In this document: positions 1 to 6,379 of the stretch, piece after piece
How the letters are laid out: each line of letters begins with the position of its first letter
Position numbering within the stretch: position 1 is the first letter of the stretch
Source: CAYXVJ01 sp050309435
GTDB taxonomy: Bacteria > Bacillota > Clostridia > Saccharofermentanales > Fastidiosipilaceae
Assembly (NCBI GenBank): GCA_050309435.1
Contig: JBNRMJ010000007.1
Location: 1-28,665 of the forward strand
Reading direction: 5' to 3'
DNA length: 28,665 nucleotides
Made by a program: the position numbers and the translations under genes
The notes under the pieces: model-generated
Databases searched by the model: none
What the model saw: the letters and a program-made list of their open reading frames with translations, nothing else
Told to the model about the DNA's origin: nothing

Positions 1-142
1 GGCGCTTCCTCCGTGTTCGTTTAGTCACTTAACATTGTAGGGGAATCCGTTCTGGCGGGACACTTTTTATGTGCCGCTTGGGAGATCTTTTTTTACCCTT
101 CGCGACACTTCATTTTACAATTCACCAAAATCGCGATTGTTT
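1..142. other. Left-edge intergenic stretch
   Basis: No gene is supported here. On the minus strand the last bases before the window edge read CACGGAGGAAGCGCC, which contains a good Shine-Dalgarno core (GGAGG), so a minus-strand gene probably begins just beyond the left edge. I see no convincing terminator for the GH43-like gene that ends at 143. Confidence 0.35.
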
Positions 143-1054
143 TCATCGATCCGATCCCCCGGTCTCCGGCTTAGAGAAAACCCCGTCTTCAAAGGTCAGT
201 TCGATATTGGAGAGATACCAGGACATGCCTTTGTCGTTATTCCCCTGATAAAAGAGGTAGATACGACCGTCGTCATCTTCAAAAATAAAGGGATGTCCGG
301 ACTCGCTCTCGTTCCAACTGCCATTCTCTCCGTTAGGCAGGAACGGCTCATCGGAAACCCGCCTGAAATTCACGCCGTCCTCGCTGACGGCCAGGCCGAT
401 TTGCTGCGGGGAATTGTTATAGGCACCGGCATAAAACATAAAGACTTTATTGTCCTTCACGATCGCGGCAGGCGCTTCGATACATTCTTGTTCCCAGGGC
501 AGTTGCGGATATAAAATCGGTCCCGAAGAGCACTGTACCCAGGTATCGCGGCCAAAATCCGAATGACGAGGCGCCCGGTGCACGCCCGCCATTTGAATTT
601 TATGTTCCGGGTCGCGAGTGGCGTAATATAAGTAAAGGAAGTCACCGAAGAAACAGACATCCGCATCGATGGCTCTGCCGTTCGTCCACTCCCCTTCCGG
701 TCTGACGATCGGATTCGAGGCGTTTCGCTTGAAATGAATGCCGTCATCCGAAACCGCGTGACAGATGGCATCTTTTTCAAAATTGCCGTAAGTCTGATAA
801 AAGAGGTGAACCTTATTATCGATGACAAGCGCTCCCGGTGCACATATACCGTTGGCTTCGTGCCGGCCTTCGCGATTCAACTCCCCTGTCTTGACCCAGT
901 TCTCCAGGTCGACACTGTGCGCGATACCGATATCCCAGCCGGTCATACCGTCGCCGCCGATCGAATAATACATTAAATAATGACCGTTGAAACGGACCAC
1001 GGCCGGATCCTTTGCTATCTTTTTACCTCTTGATGGATCGGTGAACATCATCAT
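143..1054 (-). CDS. GH43-like five-bladed beta-propeller glycoside hydrolase
   Basis: A predicted cytoplasmic glycosidase of 303 aa with no signal peptide. The repeated blade pattern (DPAVVRFNGHYLMYYS, ALVIDNKVHLFYQTYG, ADVCFFGDFLYLYYAT, AAIVKDNKVFMFYAG, GRIYLFYQG) is that of the GH43/GH32/GH117 five-bladed propeller fold. By analogy with GH43, the likely acid-base set is Asp16 in AKDPAV, Asp130 or Asp132 in RAIDADV, and Glu193 in CIEAPA; this assignment is inference. Family members usually release arabinose, xylose or galactose from oligosaccharides, but the substrate here cannot be read. The start is the ATG at 1054 because GGAGGG lies 7 bases upstream; a TTG two codons earlier is too close to that site. 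It is transcribed divergently from the PRTase-like gene, and no sugar transporter or regulator is adjacent. Confidence 0.8.
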   Translation of the reverse strand: MMMFTDPSRGKKIAKDPAVVRFNGHYLMYYSIGGDGMTGWDIGIAHSVDLENWVKTGELNREGRHEANGICAPGALVIDNKVHLFYQTYGNFEKDAICHAVSDDGIHFKRNASNPIVRPEGEWTNGRAIDADVCFFGDFLYLYYATRDPEHKIQMAGVHRAPRHSDFGRDTWVQCSSGPILYPQLPWEQECIEAPAAIVKDNKVFMFYAGAYNNSPQQIGLAVSEDGVNFRRVSDEPFLPNGENGSWNESESGHPFIFEDDDGRIYLFYQGNNDKGMSWYLSNIELTFEDGVFSKPETGGSDR

Positions 1055-1080
1055 CTGCAAGCCCTCCGTAAACTAAAATT

Positions 1081-1089
1081 AATATAACA
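1081..1089 (-). promoter_or_regulatory. Extended -10 promoter for the GH43-like gene
   Basis: Read on the minus strand, TGT directly precedes TATATT (TGn-extended -10), about 27 bases upstream of the ATG at 1054. No good -35 is visible. It lies back to back with the plus-strand -10 at 1121, so the two genes share a 110-bp divergent control region. Confidence 0.4.
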
Positions 1090-1117
1090 TATTTGAGGAT
1101 ACGAAATTAGCTTGGAT

Positions 1118-1126
1118 TGCTATAAT
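1118..1126 (+). promoter_or_regulatory. Extended -10 promoter for the PRTase-like operon
   Basis: The perfect hexamer TATAAT (1121-1126) is preceded by TGC, giving an extended -10. The -35 region is poor, as is common for extended -10 promoters. Transcription would start near 1133, about 40 bases before the ATG at 1173. Confidence 0.55.
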
Positions 1127-1172
1127 GATCGTAAAAGAACGGCCGAACGGATTTTGGATTAAGGAGAACGAT

Positions 1173-1982
1173 ATGTCATCCATTACGCACGATCTTTTCG
1201 ATACGAAAGCCCTTAGACTAGCCGAAACAAATCGTCCGGGCACGAACGAGTCAGATATCATCCTGCCCTGTCAGGTACACGCGGCTTATTTGATCGGCAA
1301 CGAGCGGCTGGCCGAATCGCTTTCGGATCTGATCGCCCGGAGAGCAGCTGATACGAGCGTTGGAGGGCGCGAAGCCTTACCCGAAGCGATCACGAAATTC
1401 ACTCAGACGATTTATGAAGTCAACGGCAATTATAAGCATGTCCTGCACCAATGCTGCGATCGTATCCGAAATCTGGACTTCGATTACATCTCGGGTGGCG
1501 AAGAAGGTTCTTTTTTCTTCTCCAATCAGGTGGCCTGGATCCTTGGTATTCCCCATATCAGCATTTTCAAGAACGGCGATATGGTCATAACGCATGAGGA
1601 TCGCAGCCGCAGTCGTTTGATCGAACGAGGCTCGGGCGAATCCAACGAAATCAGCGAATTCGCGCTATCGTTTCGAGACGAAATCCGAGGAAAGAAACTG
1701 CTTCATATCACGGATCAGCTGGCAGATGCCTCGGACTTTATTGATTCGTGGATACCGGCGATCGAAAAGCTCGGTGCGAAAATAACACATGCTCTGGCGC
1801 TTGTTGATCTCAACATGGGGGGCGAAGACAAGCTGGCCGCTGCCGGCATAAAACTTCATAGTCTTGCGACCATTGATGAAGCGTTTTTTCTTGATGCCTT
1901 GAATCTGAAACTGATCACTCAAAAGGAGTCGGAGTTGATTTACCGCTATCCGGCTGATCCGGAAAGCTACGGATTTTCATGA
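1173..1982 (+). CDS. Orotate phosphoribosyltransferase-like protein with degenerate PRPP loop
   Basis: A 269-aa protein resembling type I phosphoribosyltransferases. Residues 104-135 (DYISGGEEGSFFFSNQVAW and what follows) resemble the first half of the fold. Residues 175-236 run from KKLLHITDQLADASDF through ALVDLNMGGEDKLAAAGI to LHSLATID, matching the orotate-PRTase order of PRPP loop, VDR strand and hood end. The normal D-D-x-x-T-G-G-S PRPP signature is missing; ITDQLADASDF stands in its place, so catalysis is doubtful or altered. The start at 1173 is chosen for AAGGAG six bases upstream; the longer frame from 1125 begins inside the -10 promoter. It overlaps the next gene by ATGA, so the two are translationally coupled. 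Confidence 0.65.
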   Translation: MSSITHDLFDTKALRLAETNRPGTNESDIILPCQVHAAYLIGNERLAESLSDLIARRAADTSVGGREALPEAITKFTQTIYEVNGNYKHVLHQCCDRIRNLDFDYISGGEEGSFFFSNQVAWILGIPHISIFKNGDMVITHEDRSRSRLIERGSGESNEISEFALSFRDEIRGKKLLHITDQLADASDFIDSWIPAIEKLGAKITHALALVDLNMGGEDKLAAAGIKLHSLATIDEAFFLDALNLKLITQKESELIYRYPADPESYGFS

Positions 1983-2500
1983 ACCAGGAAAAGATCCAGT
2001 GTATTTTCAGTAAGCGTAAAAGCGTGAGCCTGCAGTTACAACCCGACGGCAGTCTCCTGGTTCGGGCACCGCACGGGACCAGCCGCGCTTTTATTCTGAC
2101 GTTCGTCGAAAATCAAAGCGACTGGATAGATAAACAACGCATGAAACTGGAAGATATCATTACCATCCCTGAAATCGATCTCGAAACCGAAGCTGTTTTG
2201 CGCGAATATACGAAACGAAAAGTCACCGCCCTACTGGCCGGCTGGACCGGACCGCAACCGAAGAATCTTTATATCAAAAACCAAAAAAGCCGTTGGGGCA
2301 GTTGTTCTCAACTCGGCAACATCAACCTGAATTTACGTCTGGGCCTGCTCCCGGACGAACTCTTCGAGTATGTTCTGGTCCACGAGCTCTGCCATCTGAT
2401 CGAGCTGAATCATTCCGATCGTTTCTGGGCCGAAGTTGAAAAACATCTGCCCGACTACAGAAAACGCCGCGCCGGGTTAAGAAAAATTCGTTTCAGCTAG
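1979..2500 (+). CDS. YgjP-type (DUF45) zinc metalloprotease
   Basis: A 173-aa protein of the YgjP/DUF45 family, related to SprT and M48 metallopeptidases. The diagnostic segments are all present: SRWGSCSQLGNINLNLRL (104-121), the zinc motif HELCH (His135, Glu136, His139), NHSDRFW (144-150) and the C-terminal PDYRKRR (158-164). Length is somewhat below the usual 220-240 aa, mostly because the N-terminal part is short. It is presumed to be a cytoplasmic peptidase; the physiological substrate of the family is not known to me. The start codon overlaps the stop of the PRTase-like gene (ATGA), so it is almost certainly co-translated. It ends 22 bases before the convergent mutY; only a weak hairpin (AGGCA/TGCCT) lies between them. 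Confidence 0.85.
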   Translation: MNQEKIQCIFSKRKSVSLQLQPDGSLLVRAPHGTSRAFILTFVENQSDWIDKQRMKLEDIITIPEIDLETEAVLREYTKRKVTALLAGWTGPQPKNLYIKNQKSRWGSCSQLGNINLNLRLGLLPDELFEYVLVHELCHLIELNHSDRFWAEVEKHLPDYRKRRAGLRKIRFS

Positions 2501-2522
2501 GCAAACGAATGCCTGATAGCTA

Positions 2523-3728
2523 TTAGTCTATATCTGCCGAATCCTTCCAGGGTAAAAATGCCGATAAAGCAGATGAAAAGGGTAAGCGACCGGCTTCTTC
2601 GCTGCTAAGCCAGGCCCGGTTATCAAGGAGCGGCGCCGCCAGATACGGCTCGATCGAATCGCTCAACAAGAGCTCCTCATTCTCGCCCGGATCAAGTATA
2701 TCGATCACGGTCAGACTAGCGAGAGCCGGATCCTGGCTGTCCTGATTTAAAACGGCATGCCAGACCTCCATATCCCAGACAAGGTGACTGAAGATGTGAC
2801 GACACTCGCCTTGGTAACGCAGTTCCGAAACATCAAGGCCTGCCATATCCAACCGTAAATCGAGCTCTTCTTCTGTATAGTGACCGTCCAAAGCCAGGTG
2901 CTGCCACAAACCGTGGAGCAGTCCTTCGGGGCGACGTCCCAGAAGGAAGCGCCTGTCTCTGCTTTCCAGAATCAGATAAGTCACTGCTTCGACCGGTGTT
3001 TTCTTCGCGATTTTCTTATAAGGTAAAAGCGTTGCGCGACCCGACTTCAAGGCCAGACAACGATCATTCACGGGACAGTTCTCGCATTTGGGCGTTCGGG
3101 GAATACAGATCATTGCTCCAAGCGTCATAAAGGACTCGTTGATGTCAGCCGGACTTTCCTCCGGGTGCGAGCTCATATAATTTTTTAGAATTTGATACGT
3201 TTCGTTTCTGTCTTTAATATCGCCCTGAGAAAAATCAAGATCCAGCAATCTGCAGGTGATACGAACAACATTCCCGTCGACCGCAGGCTCGGCCTCCCCG
3301 AAGCAAAAACTCGCAATTGCTCCGGCCGTATAAGCTCCGATACCCGGCAGCTTGCGAAGAAGCTCTGCACTTTCGGGAAATCGTCCGCCGTACTCTTCAA
3401 CGATGATTTTGGCGCTTTTATGAAGGTTTCTGGCTCTTGAATAATATCCAAGGCCTTCCCACATTTTTAAGACAAGCACTTCCGGAGCCATAGCCAGATC
3501 TTCGACCGTCGGAAACTGCTCCATGAAACGCGAAAAATAAGCTCCGATGGTATCGGCTCTTGTCTGCTGACTCATTACTTCCGAGACCCAGACCTTGTAC
3601 GGTTCGTTCGATTCCCTCCAGTTGTAACTGCGTCGGTTGATCAGAAACCAATCGGTTAAAGGTCTTAAATCCGGCAGCATCGGCCGCTGGTCTTCTCTTT
3701 TACTCTTATTTGTTTTTTTCTCACTCAT
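2523..3728 (-). CDS. mutY: A/G-specific adenine DNA glycosylase MutY
   Basis: MutY removes adenine mispaired with 8-oxoguanine, preventing G-to-T changes. All landmarks are visible in 401 aa: catalytic Glu50 in SEVMSQQT, helix-hairpin-helix LPGIGAYTAGA (127-137) followed by catalytic Asp151 in VDGNVVR, and the 4Fe-4S ligands Cys208-X6-Cys215-X2-Cys218-X5-Cys224. The C-terminal NUDIX-like 8-oxoG recognition domain (about 245-390) carries the FSH loop (313-315) that contacts 8-oxoG. It is slightly longer than typical enzymes, with a basic N-terminal extension of about 20 aa. Its ATG overlaps the pyrR stop by 8 bases (ATGAGTGA), so it is translationally coupled to pyrR and should fall under the same attenuator. 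Confidence 0.97.
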   Translation of the reverse strand: MSEKKTNKSKREDQRPMLPDLRPLTDWFLINRRSYNWRESNEPYKVWVSEVMSQQTRADTIGAYFSRFMEQFPTVEDLAMAPEVLVLKMWEGLGYYSRARNLHKSAKIIVEEYGGRFPESAELLRKLPGIGAYTAGAIASFCFGEAEPAVDGNVVRITCRLLDLDFSQGDIKDRNETYQILKNYMSSHPEESPADINESFMTLGAMICIPRTPKCENCPVNDRCLALKSGRATLLPYKKIAKKTPVEAVTYLILESRDRRFLLGRRPEGLLHGLWQHLALDGHYTEEELDLRLDMAGLDVSELRYQGECRHIFSHLVWDMEVWHAVLNQDSQDPALASLTVIDILDPGENEELLLSDSIEPYLAAPLLDNRAWLSSEEAGRLPFSSALSAFLPWKDSADID

Positions 3729-4293
3729 AGATATTTTTATCGTCTGCAGAAAGGCTCAGGCGATCTTCAAGAATGACTTCGTCGATTCCGTCGAATTCCC
3801 GAACGCGTACTTCGATTTGCTCGTCGCGACTGGTGGGGATGTTTTTACCGATATAGTCCGGCCGGATCGGCAATTCGCGATGACCGCGGTCGATCAGGAC
3901 TGCCAGTTGAATGACATCGGGTCTGCCTCTGTCGAAAACTGCTTCGATAGCGGCGCGGATCGTACGGCCGGTGTAAATGACATCGTCCACGAGAACAATG
4001 CGGGTAGCGGTCACGGGCTGATCGAGTTTCGTGGAGTTGACCACCGGATTTTCGTTTAGGAGGCTTAGGTCATCGCGGTAGAAGGTAATATCCAGAATTC
4101 CCACTTCAGGCCTTAAGCCTTCGAACGTTTCGATTTTATCTGCGATTCTCTCTGCGATAGGCACGCCGCGGCGATGAATACCGATAAGATAAAGATTCCC
4201 CGCGCCCTTGTTTCGTTCCAGTATTTCGTGTGCGATGCGGGTCAAAGCCCGATCCATCGCTTTCTCGTCCATTAAAGTTGCTTTAGCCGCCAT
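3721..4293 (-). CDS. pyrR: Bifunctional pyr operon attenuator / uracil phosphoribosyltransferase PyrR
   Basis: PyrR binds UMP/UTP and pyr mRNA leaders to promote termination, and can have uracil phosphoribosyltransferase activity. The 190-aa protein has LIGIHRRGVPIAERIA (36-51), the PRPP-binding loop VDDVIYTGRT (102-111) and VLIDRGHRELPIRPDYIGK (132-150), all diagnostic for PyrR. The start is the ATG at 4293, preceded by GGGAGGA; a longer reading frame to 4338 would run through the leader terminator and is rejected. The terminator T-tract ends right at the Shine-Dalgarno, so translation depends on read-through. It is the first gene of a pyrR-mutY operon; no other pyrimidine biosynthesis gene follows it, which differs from the usual pyr operon layout. 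Confidence 0.97.
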   Translation of the reverse strand: MAAKATLMDEKAMDRALTRIAHEILERNKGAGNLYLIGIHRRGVPIAERIADKIETFEGLRPEVGILDITFYRDDLSLLNENPVVNSTKLDQPVTATRIVLVDDVIYTGRTIRAAIEAVFDRGRPDVIQLAVLIDRGHRELPIRPDYIGKNIPTSRDEQIEVRVREFDGIDEVILEDRLSLSADDKNIYE

Positions 4294-4304
4294 CTTATCC
4301 TCCC

Positions 4305-4335
4305 AAAAATAAAACCCTCTGCCCGGGCAGAAGGT
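4305..4335 (-). terminator. Intrinsic terminator of the pyrR attenuator
   Basis: On the minus strand CCTTCTGCCC pairs with GGGCAGAGGG (4315-4334, a stem of about 8 bp with a 4-base loop), followed by TTTTATTTTT. It sits immediately upstream of the pyrR Shine-Dalgarno, the expected place for a regulated leader terminator. Confidence 0.85.
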
Positions 4336-4345
4336 CAAACACAGT

Positions 4346-4440
4346 ATCAGGAGTAGTATCCGGCATTCAATTAATACCGGATCATCCTTCGTTAACTGTC
4401 CTGATCCTTTCAGCCTCTCGGGACTCGATTAAAAGGTCAG
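4346..4440 (-). promoter_or_regulatory. PyrR-responsive attenuator leader (binding loop and antiterminator)
   Basis: On the minus strand AGTCCCGAGAGGCT (4412-4425) matches the PyrR-binding consensus ARUCCNGNGAGGYU at every position. It is presented in a hairpin whose arms are CTGACCTTT (near 4432-4440) and AAAGGATCAG (4401-4410). The 3' arm segment ATCAGGA is also complementary to TCCTGAT (4346-4352), which gives the alternative antiterminator. When UMP is plentiful, PyrR should hold the first hairpin and let the terminator form; otherwise the antiterminator allows read-through. The matches are seen directly; the mechanism follows the Bacillus pyr paradigm. Confidence 0.88.
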
Positions 4441-4481
4441 CTCATCCATTTCCTCGTCATATATGGATCAAAACCGAGATC

Positions 4482-4510
4482 AGTGTAGCGAAGGAAAAGT
4501 AATAATTCAA
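4482..4510 (-). promoter_or_regulatory. Promoter of pyrR-mutY
   Basis: On the minus strand TTGAAT (4505-4510), a 17-bp spacer and TACACT (4482-4487) form a sigma-A-type promoter. Transcription from about 4475 would include the whole PyrR leader. It is divergent from the tRNA-Leu promoter 48 bases away. Confidence 0.65.
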
Positions 4511-4557
4511 GTCAAACGGACTCCATGCCGAACTTTCAAAAAATGACGGCCGGATGG

Positions 4558-4587
4558 TTGACTTTAATTCCTGCTTCATGTTAATAT
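4558..4587 (+). promoter_or_regulatory. Promoter of tRNA-Leu
   Basis: TTGACT (4558-4563), an 18-bp spacer and TAATAT (4582-4587), the last preceded by TGT as an extended -10. The predicted start is about 7 bases before the mature tRNA 5' end. Confidence 0.65.
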
Positions 4588-4600
4588 TGCCTAGCGTTCA

Positions 4601-4686
4601 GTTGGTGTGGCGGAATGGCAGACGCAGTGGACTCAAAATCCACCGAGGTTAAACTCGTGCCGGTTCAAGTCCGGCCACCAGCACCA
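4601..4686 (+). tRNA. tRNA-Leu (anticodon CAA)
   Basis: A class II tRNA of 86 nt with encoded CCA. Acceptor GTTGGTG pairs with CACCAGC (one G-U), discriminator A. The anticodon stem GTGGA/TCCAC encloses loop CTCAAAA, so the anticodon is CAA (4634-4636), reading UUG. The long variable arm CGAG-gttaaa-CTCG and T-arm GCCGGTTCAAGTCCGGC are intact. It has its own promoter and terminator. Confidence 0.97.
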
Positions 4687-4695
4687 TATTAAAAT

Positions 4696-4748
4696 AATCC
4701 GAACCGATTGCGACAGCTGTAACCTGTCGCTGAGAGGTTCGGATTTTT
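4696..4748 (+). terminator. Terminator of tRNA-Leu
   Basis: The outer stem AATCCGAACC (4696-4705) pairs with GGTTCGGATT (4736-4745), with an inner stem GCGACAG/CTGTCGC, followed by a run of T. A large two-part intrinsic terminator 10 bases after the tRNA. Confidence 0.85.
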
Positions 4749-4896
4749 TGTATTAGCCCCTGACCTGCCGATATCAAGAAACTCTGCTGCTTATTGTTAT
4801 TTCATTGACACTCTTGCTGATTCGGGTTGTAATTTGCTTAAGTTATTATGCTTAGATGCCATACTAAATTTTGGTGATGACAGGTGGTGATTATTC

Positions 4897-5571
4897 GTGG
4901 ATGAAATATATCTCCTGGAGCACACTCATCAGTTTTACGAGTTTTCTGATGTATATACGCCGATTAAGAACTATAACAGCTACCAAAATGATTGGTTGTC
5001 ACAGAAAATGAATACTTCCATTGAAACTTACCTTCGTTTTATTGATAGCGCCAAGAATAATCATTATCCGATCAAAATAAAGTTCGGCCTGGAAGTATGC
5101 TACATTCTCGAGCAATGCGATTTTGATTTTCTCACCGGCTCTGTCCATTGGATTGACGGGTGGGGATTTGATCATCCGATACAAAAAGAACTCTGGCAAG
5201 AGGTCAATGTTTATGAGGCCTATCGCCGTTACTACGATATCATGTTTGAGTTATGCGAAAGCGCTTTGTTTAGCGGGGTCGCCCATCCCGATAGTATTAA
5301 GTGTTTCGGATATGTGCCTGACTTTGACTTATCTGAAGCTTATGAGAAACTAGCTTCTTTGCTGAGCAAAAATAACATGTATGCGGAAAACAGCGGTGGC
5401 TTACGTCTGAATTACGGATCGGATTTAGAACTGGGCCTGAATAAACATCTGCTTAAGATGCTAAAAACGCATCACACGGAAATTCTTAGTGCGTCAGACG
5501 CACATAGGCAAAGTGATCTTGGTGCGAATATAAAAGAATTACAAGCTATGATTGATGGTGAGGCAGAATGA
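4897..5571 (+). CDS. PHP-family histidinol-phosphatase-like protein, apparently N-terminally truncated
   Basis: A 224-aa member of the PHP metallophosphoesterase family (HisK-like). Seen in order: LLEHTHQFYEF (7-17), IKFGLEVCYI, FDFLTGSVHWIDGWGFDH, FSGVAHPDSIKCFG, YAENSGGLRLNYG and ILSASDAHRQSDLG, which carry the family's later metal ligands. The usual first strand with the H-x-H metal motif and about 30 residues is absent. The frame has a stop at 4888-4890 and the sequence back to the tRNA terminator does not encode it in any frame I tried. The segment between VCYILEQ and FDFLTG also looks about 10 residues short. The GTG start has AGGTGGTGA upstream and may be a secondary one. The gene is visibly more AT-rich than its neighbours and lies beside a tRNA, suggesting a transferred, decaying gene. 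Confidence 0.7.
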   Translation: MDEIYLLEHTHQFYEFSDVYTPIKNYNSYQNDWLSQKMNTSIETYLRFIDSAKNNHYPIKIKFGLEVCYILEQCDFDFLTGSVHWIDGWGFDHPIQKELWQEVNVYEAYRRYYDIMFELCESALFSGVAHPDSIKCFGYVPDFDLSEAYEKLASLLSKNNMYAENSGGLRLNYGSDLELGLNKHLLKMLKTHHTEILSASDAHRQSDLGANIKELQAMIDGEAE

Positions 5572-5649
5572 TAGAAACAGGAATAAAACTCTGAACACGA
5601 TGACTGCCGCCGTGTTCCGCTATGCCGGTAATCGATTATTTCAGGTCTT

Positions 5650-5679
5650 TTGTTACTGAGACTTAATCGCTCTTATGCT
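5650..5679 (+). promoter_or_regulatory. Putative promoter of the FMN reductase gene
   Basis: TTGTTA (5650-5655), an 18-bp spacer and TATGCT (5674-5679), about 45 bases before the ATG at 5725. Both hexamers are moderate matches. The rest of the 150-base gap after the PHP gene shows only a weak GAACAC/GTGTTC hairpin. Confidence 0.45.
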
Positions 5680-5724
5680 ATGGTAGGGCTAAGAACATAA
5701 GTATAAGGATACGGAGGTAAGCAC

Positions 5725-6264
5725 ATGTCCAAGAAGATCGGTATTATTACCGGAAGCATTCGCAAGGATTCGTTTAGCGGCGGTGTCGCTAAAGCTCTAG
5801 CAGGCCTTTTTCCATCCGATTACGAAGTAACATTCCTTAAGATTGATCACCTGCCCCTGTATAACCAGGATTCCGACGCGAATCCGCCGGAAGTCTATAC
5901 GGAATTCCGTAAACTGGCTGGCGAGCAGGACGGATTTGTTTTAGTCACGCCCGAGCACAATCGCTCGATTCCCGCGGCATTGAAAAATGCCATCGATATT
6001 GCCTCCCGCCCCTATGGCGAGAATAAATTCGACGGTAAGCCCGTCTTAATCGCTTCCAACTCGCCCGGTGCCATTTCCGGTTTCGGCGCCAATCACCACC
6101 TGCGTCAGGTCGGAACCTTCCTCAACATGGATGTCGTGGCACAGCCGGAAGTCTACCTGGCACATGTCGACAAACTGATCGGTACGGACGGCAGTTTCCT
6201 GACCGACGGAACCAGAGGTTTCCTGCAGTCGGCCGTTGATGTCTTCCTGGCGAAATTTAAGTAA
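5725..6264 (+). CDS. NAD(P)H-dependent FMN reductase (flavodoxin fold)
   Basis: A 179-aa cytoplasmic flavoprotein of the NADPH-dependent FMN reductase family (ArsH/ChrR/azoreductase relatives). The FMN phosphate loop GSIRKDSFSGG (10-20) and the signature TPEHNRSIPAALKNAID, which binds the flavin ring, are both clear; length is normal. Such enzymes reduce quinones, azo compounds, chromate or free flavin, mainly in stress protection; the substrate cannot be told from sequence. The ATG has ACGGAGGT 7 bases upstream. It is a single-gene unit with its own promoter and a perfect terminator at 6309. Confidence 0.9.
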   Translation: MSKKIGIITGSIRKDSFSGGVAKALAGLFPSDYEVTFLKIDHLPLYNQDSDANPPEVYTEFRKLAGEQDGFVLVTPEHNRSIPAALKNAIDIASRPYGENKFDGKPVLIASNSPGAISGFGANHHLRQVGTFLNMDVVAQPEVYLAHVDKLIGTDGSFLTDGTRGFLQSAVDVFLAKFK

Positions 6265-6308
6265 AGATCTCGGCTAAACTCTTTTAGCACGAAGCCGTAA
6301 TAATGATC

Positions 6309-6350
6309 AAGGATGCATGAACCAACGAAACTGTTCATGCATCCTTTTCC
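6309..6350 (+). terminator. Terminator after the FMN reductase gene
   Basis: AAGGATGCATGAAC (6309-6322) and GTTCATGCATCCTT (6333-6346) are perfectly complementary (14 bp, 10-base loop), followed by a T-rich run on the plus strand. The convergent ABC operon ends at 6380, but on that strand the hairpin lacks a T-tract. Confidence 0.85.
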
Positions 6351-6379
6351 TTTGCTGTTGATATGCAGAGCCGAAGACG

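Noticed and set aside
71..514. A 147-codon plus-strand frame at the left edge
   Set aside because: Antisense to the GH43-like gene with no ribosome site; its composition is a mirror of that gene.
4294..4338. Longer N-terminus for PyrR
   Set aside because: It would translate the leader terminator; the strong ribosome site at 4299-4304 fits the ATG at 4293.
4601..5724. Intact genomic island after tRNA-Leu
   Set aside because: I found no repeat of the tRNA 3' end downstream and no integrase; only the odd PHP gene hints at transfer.
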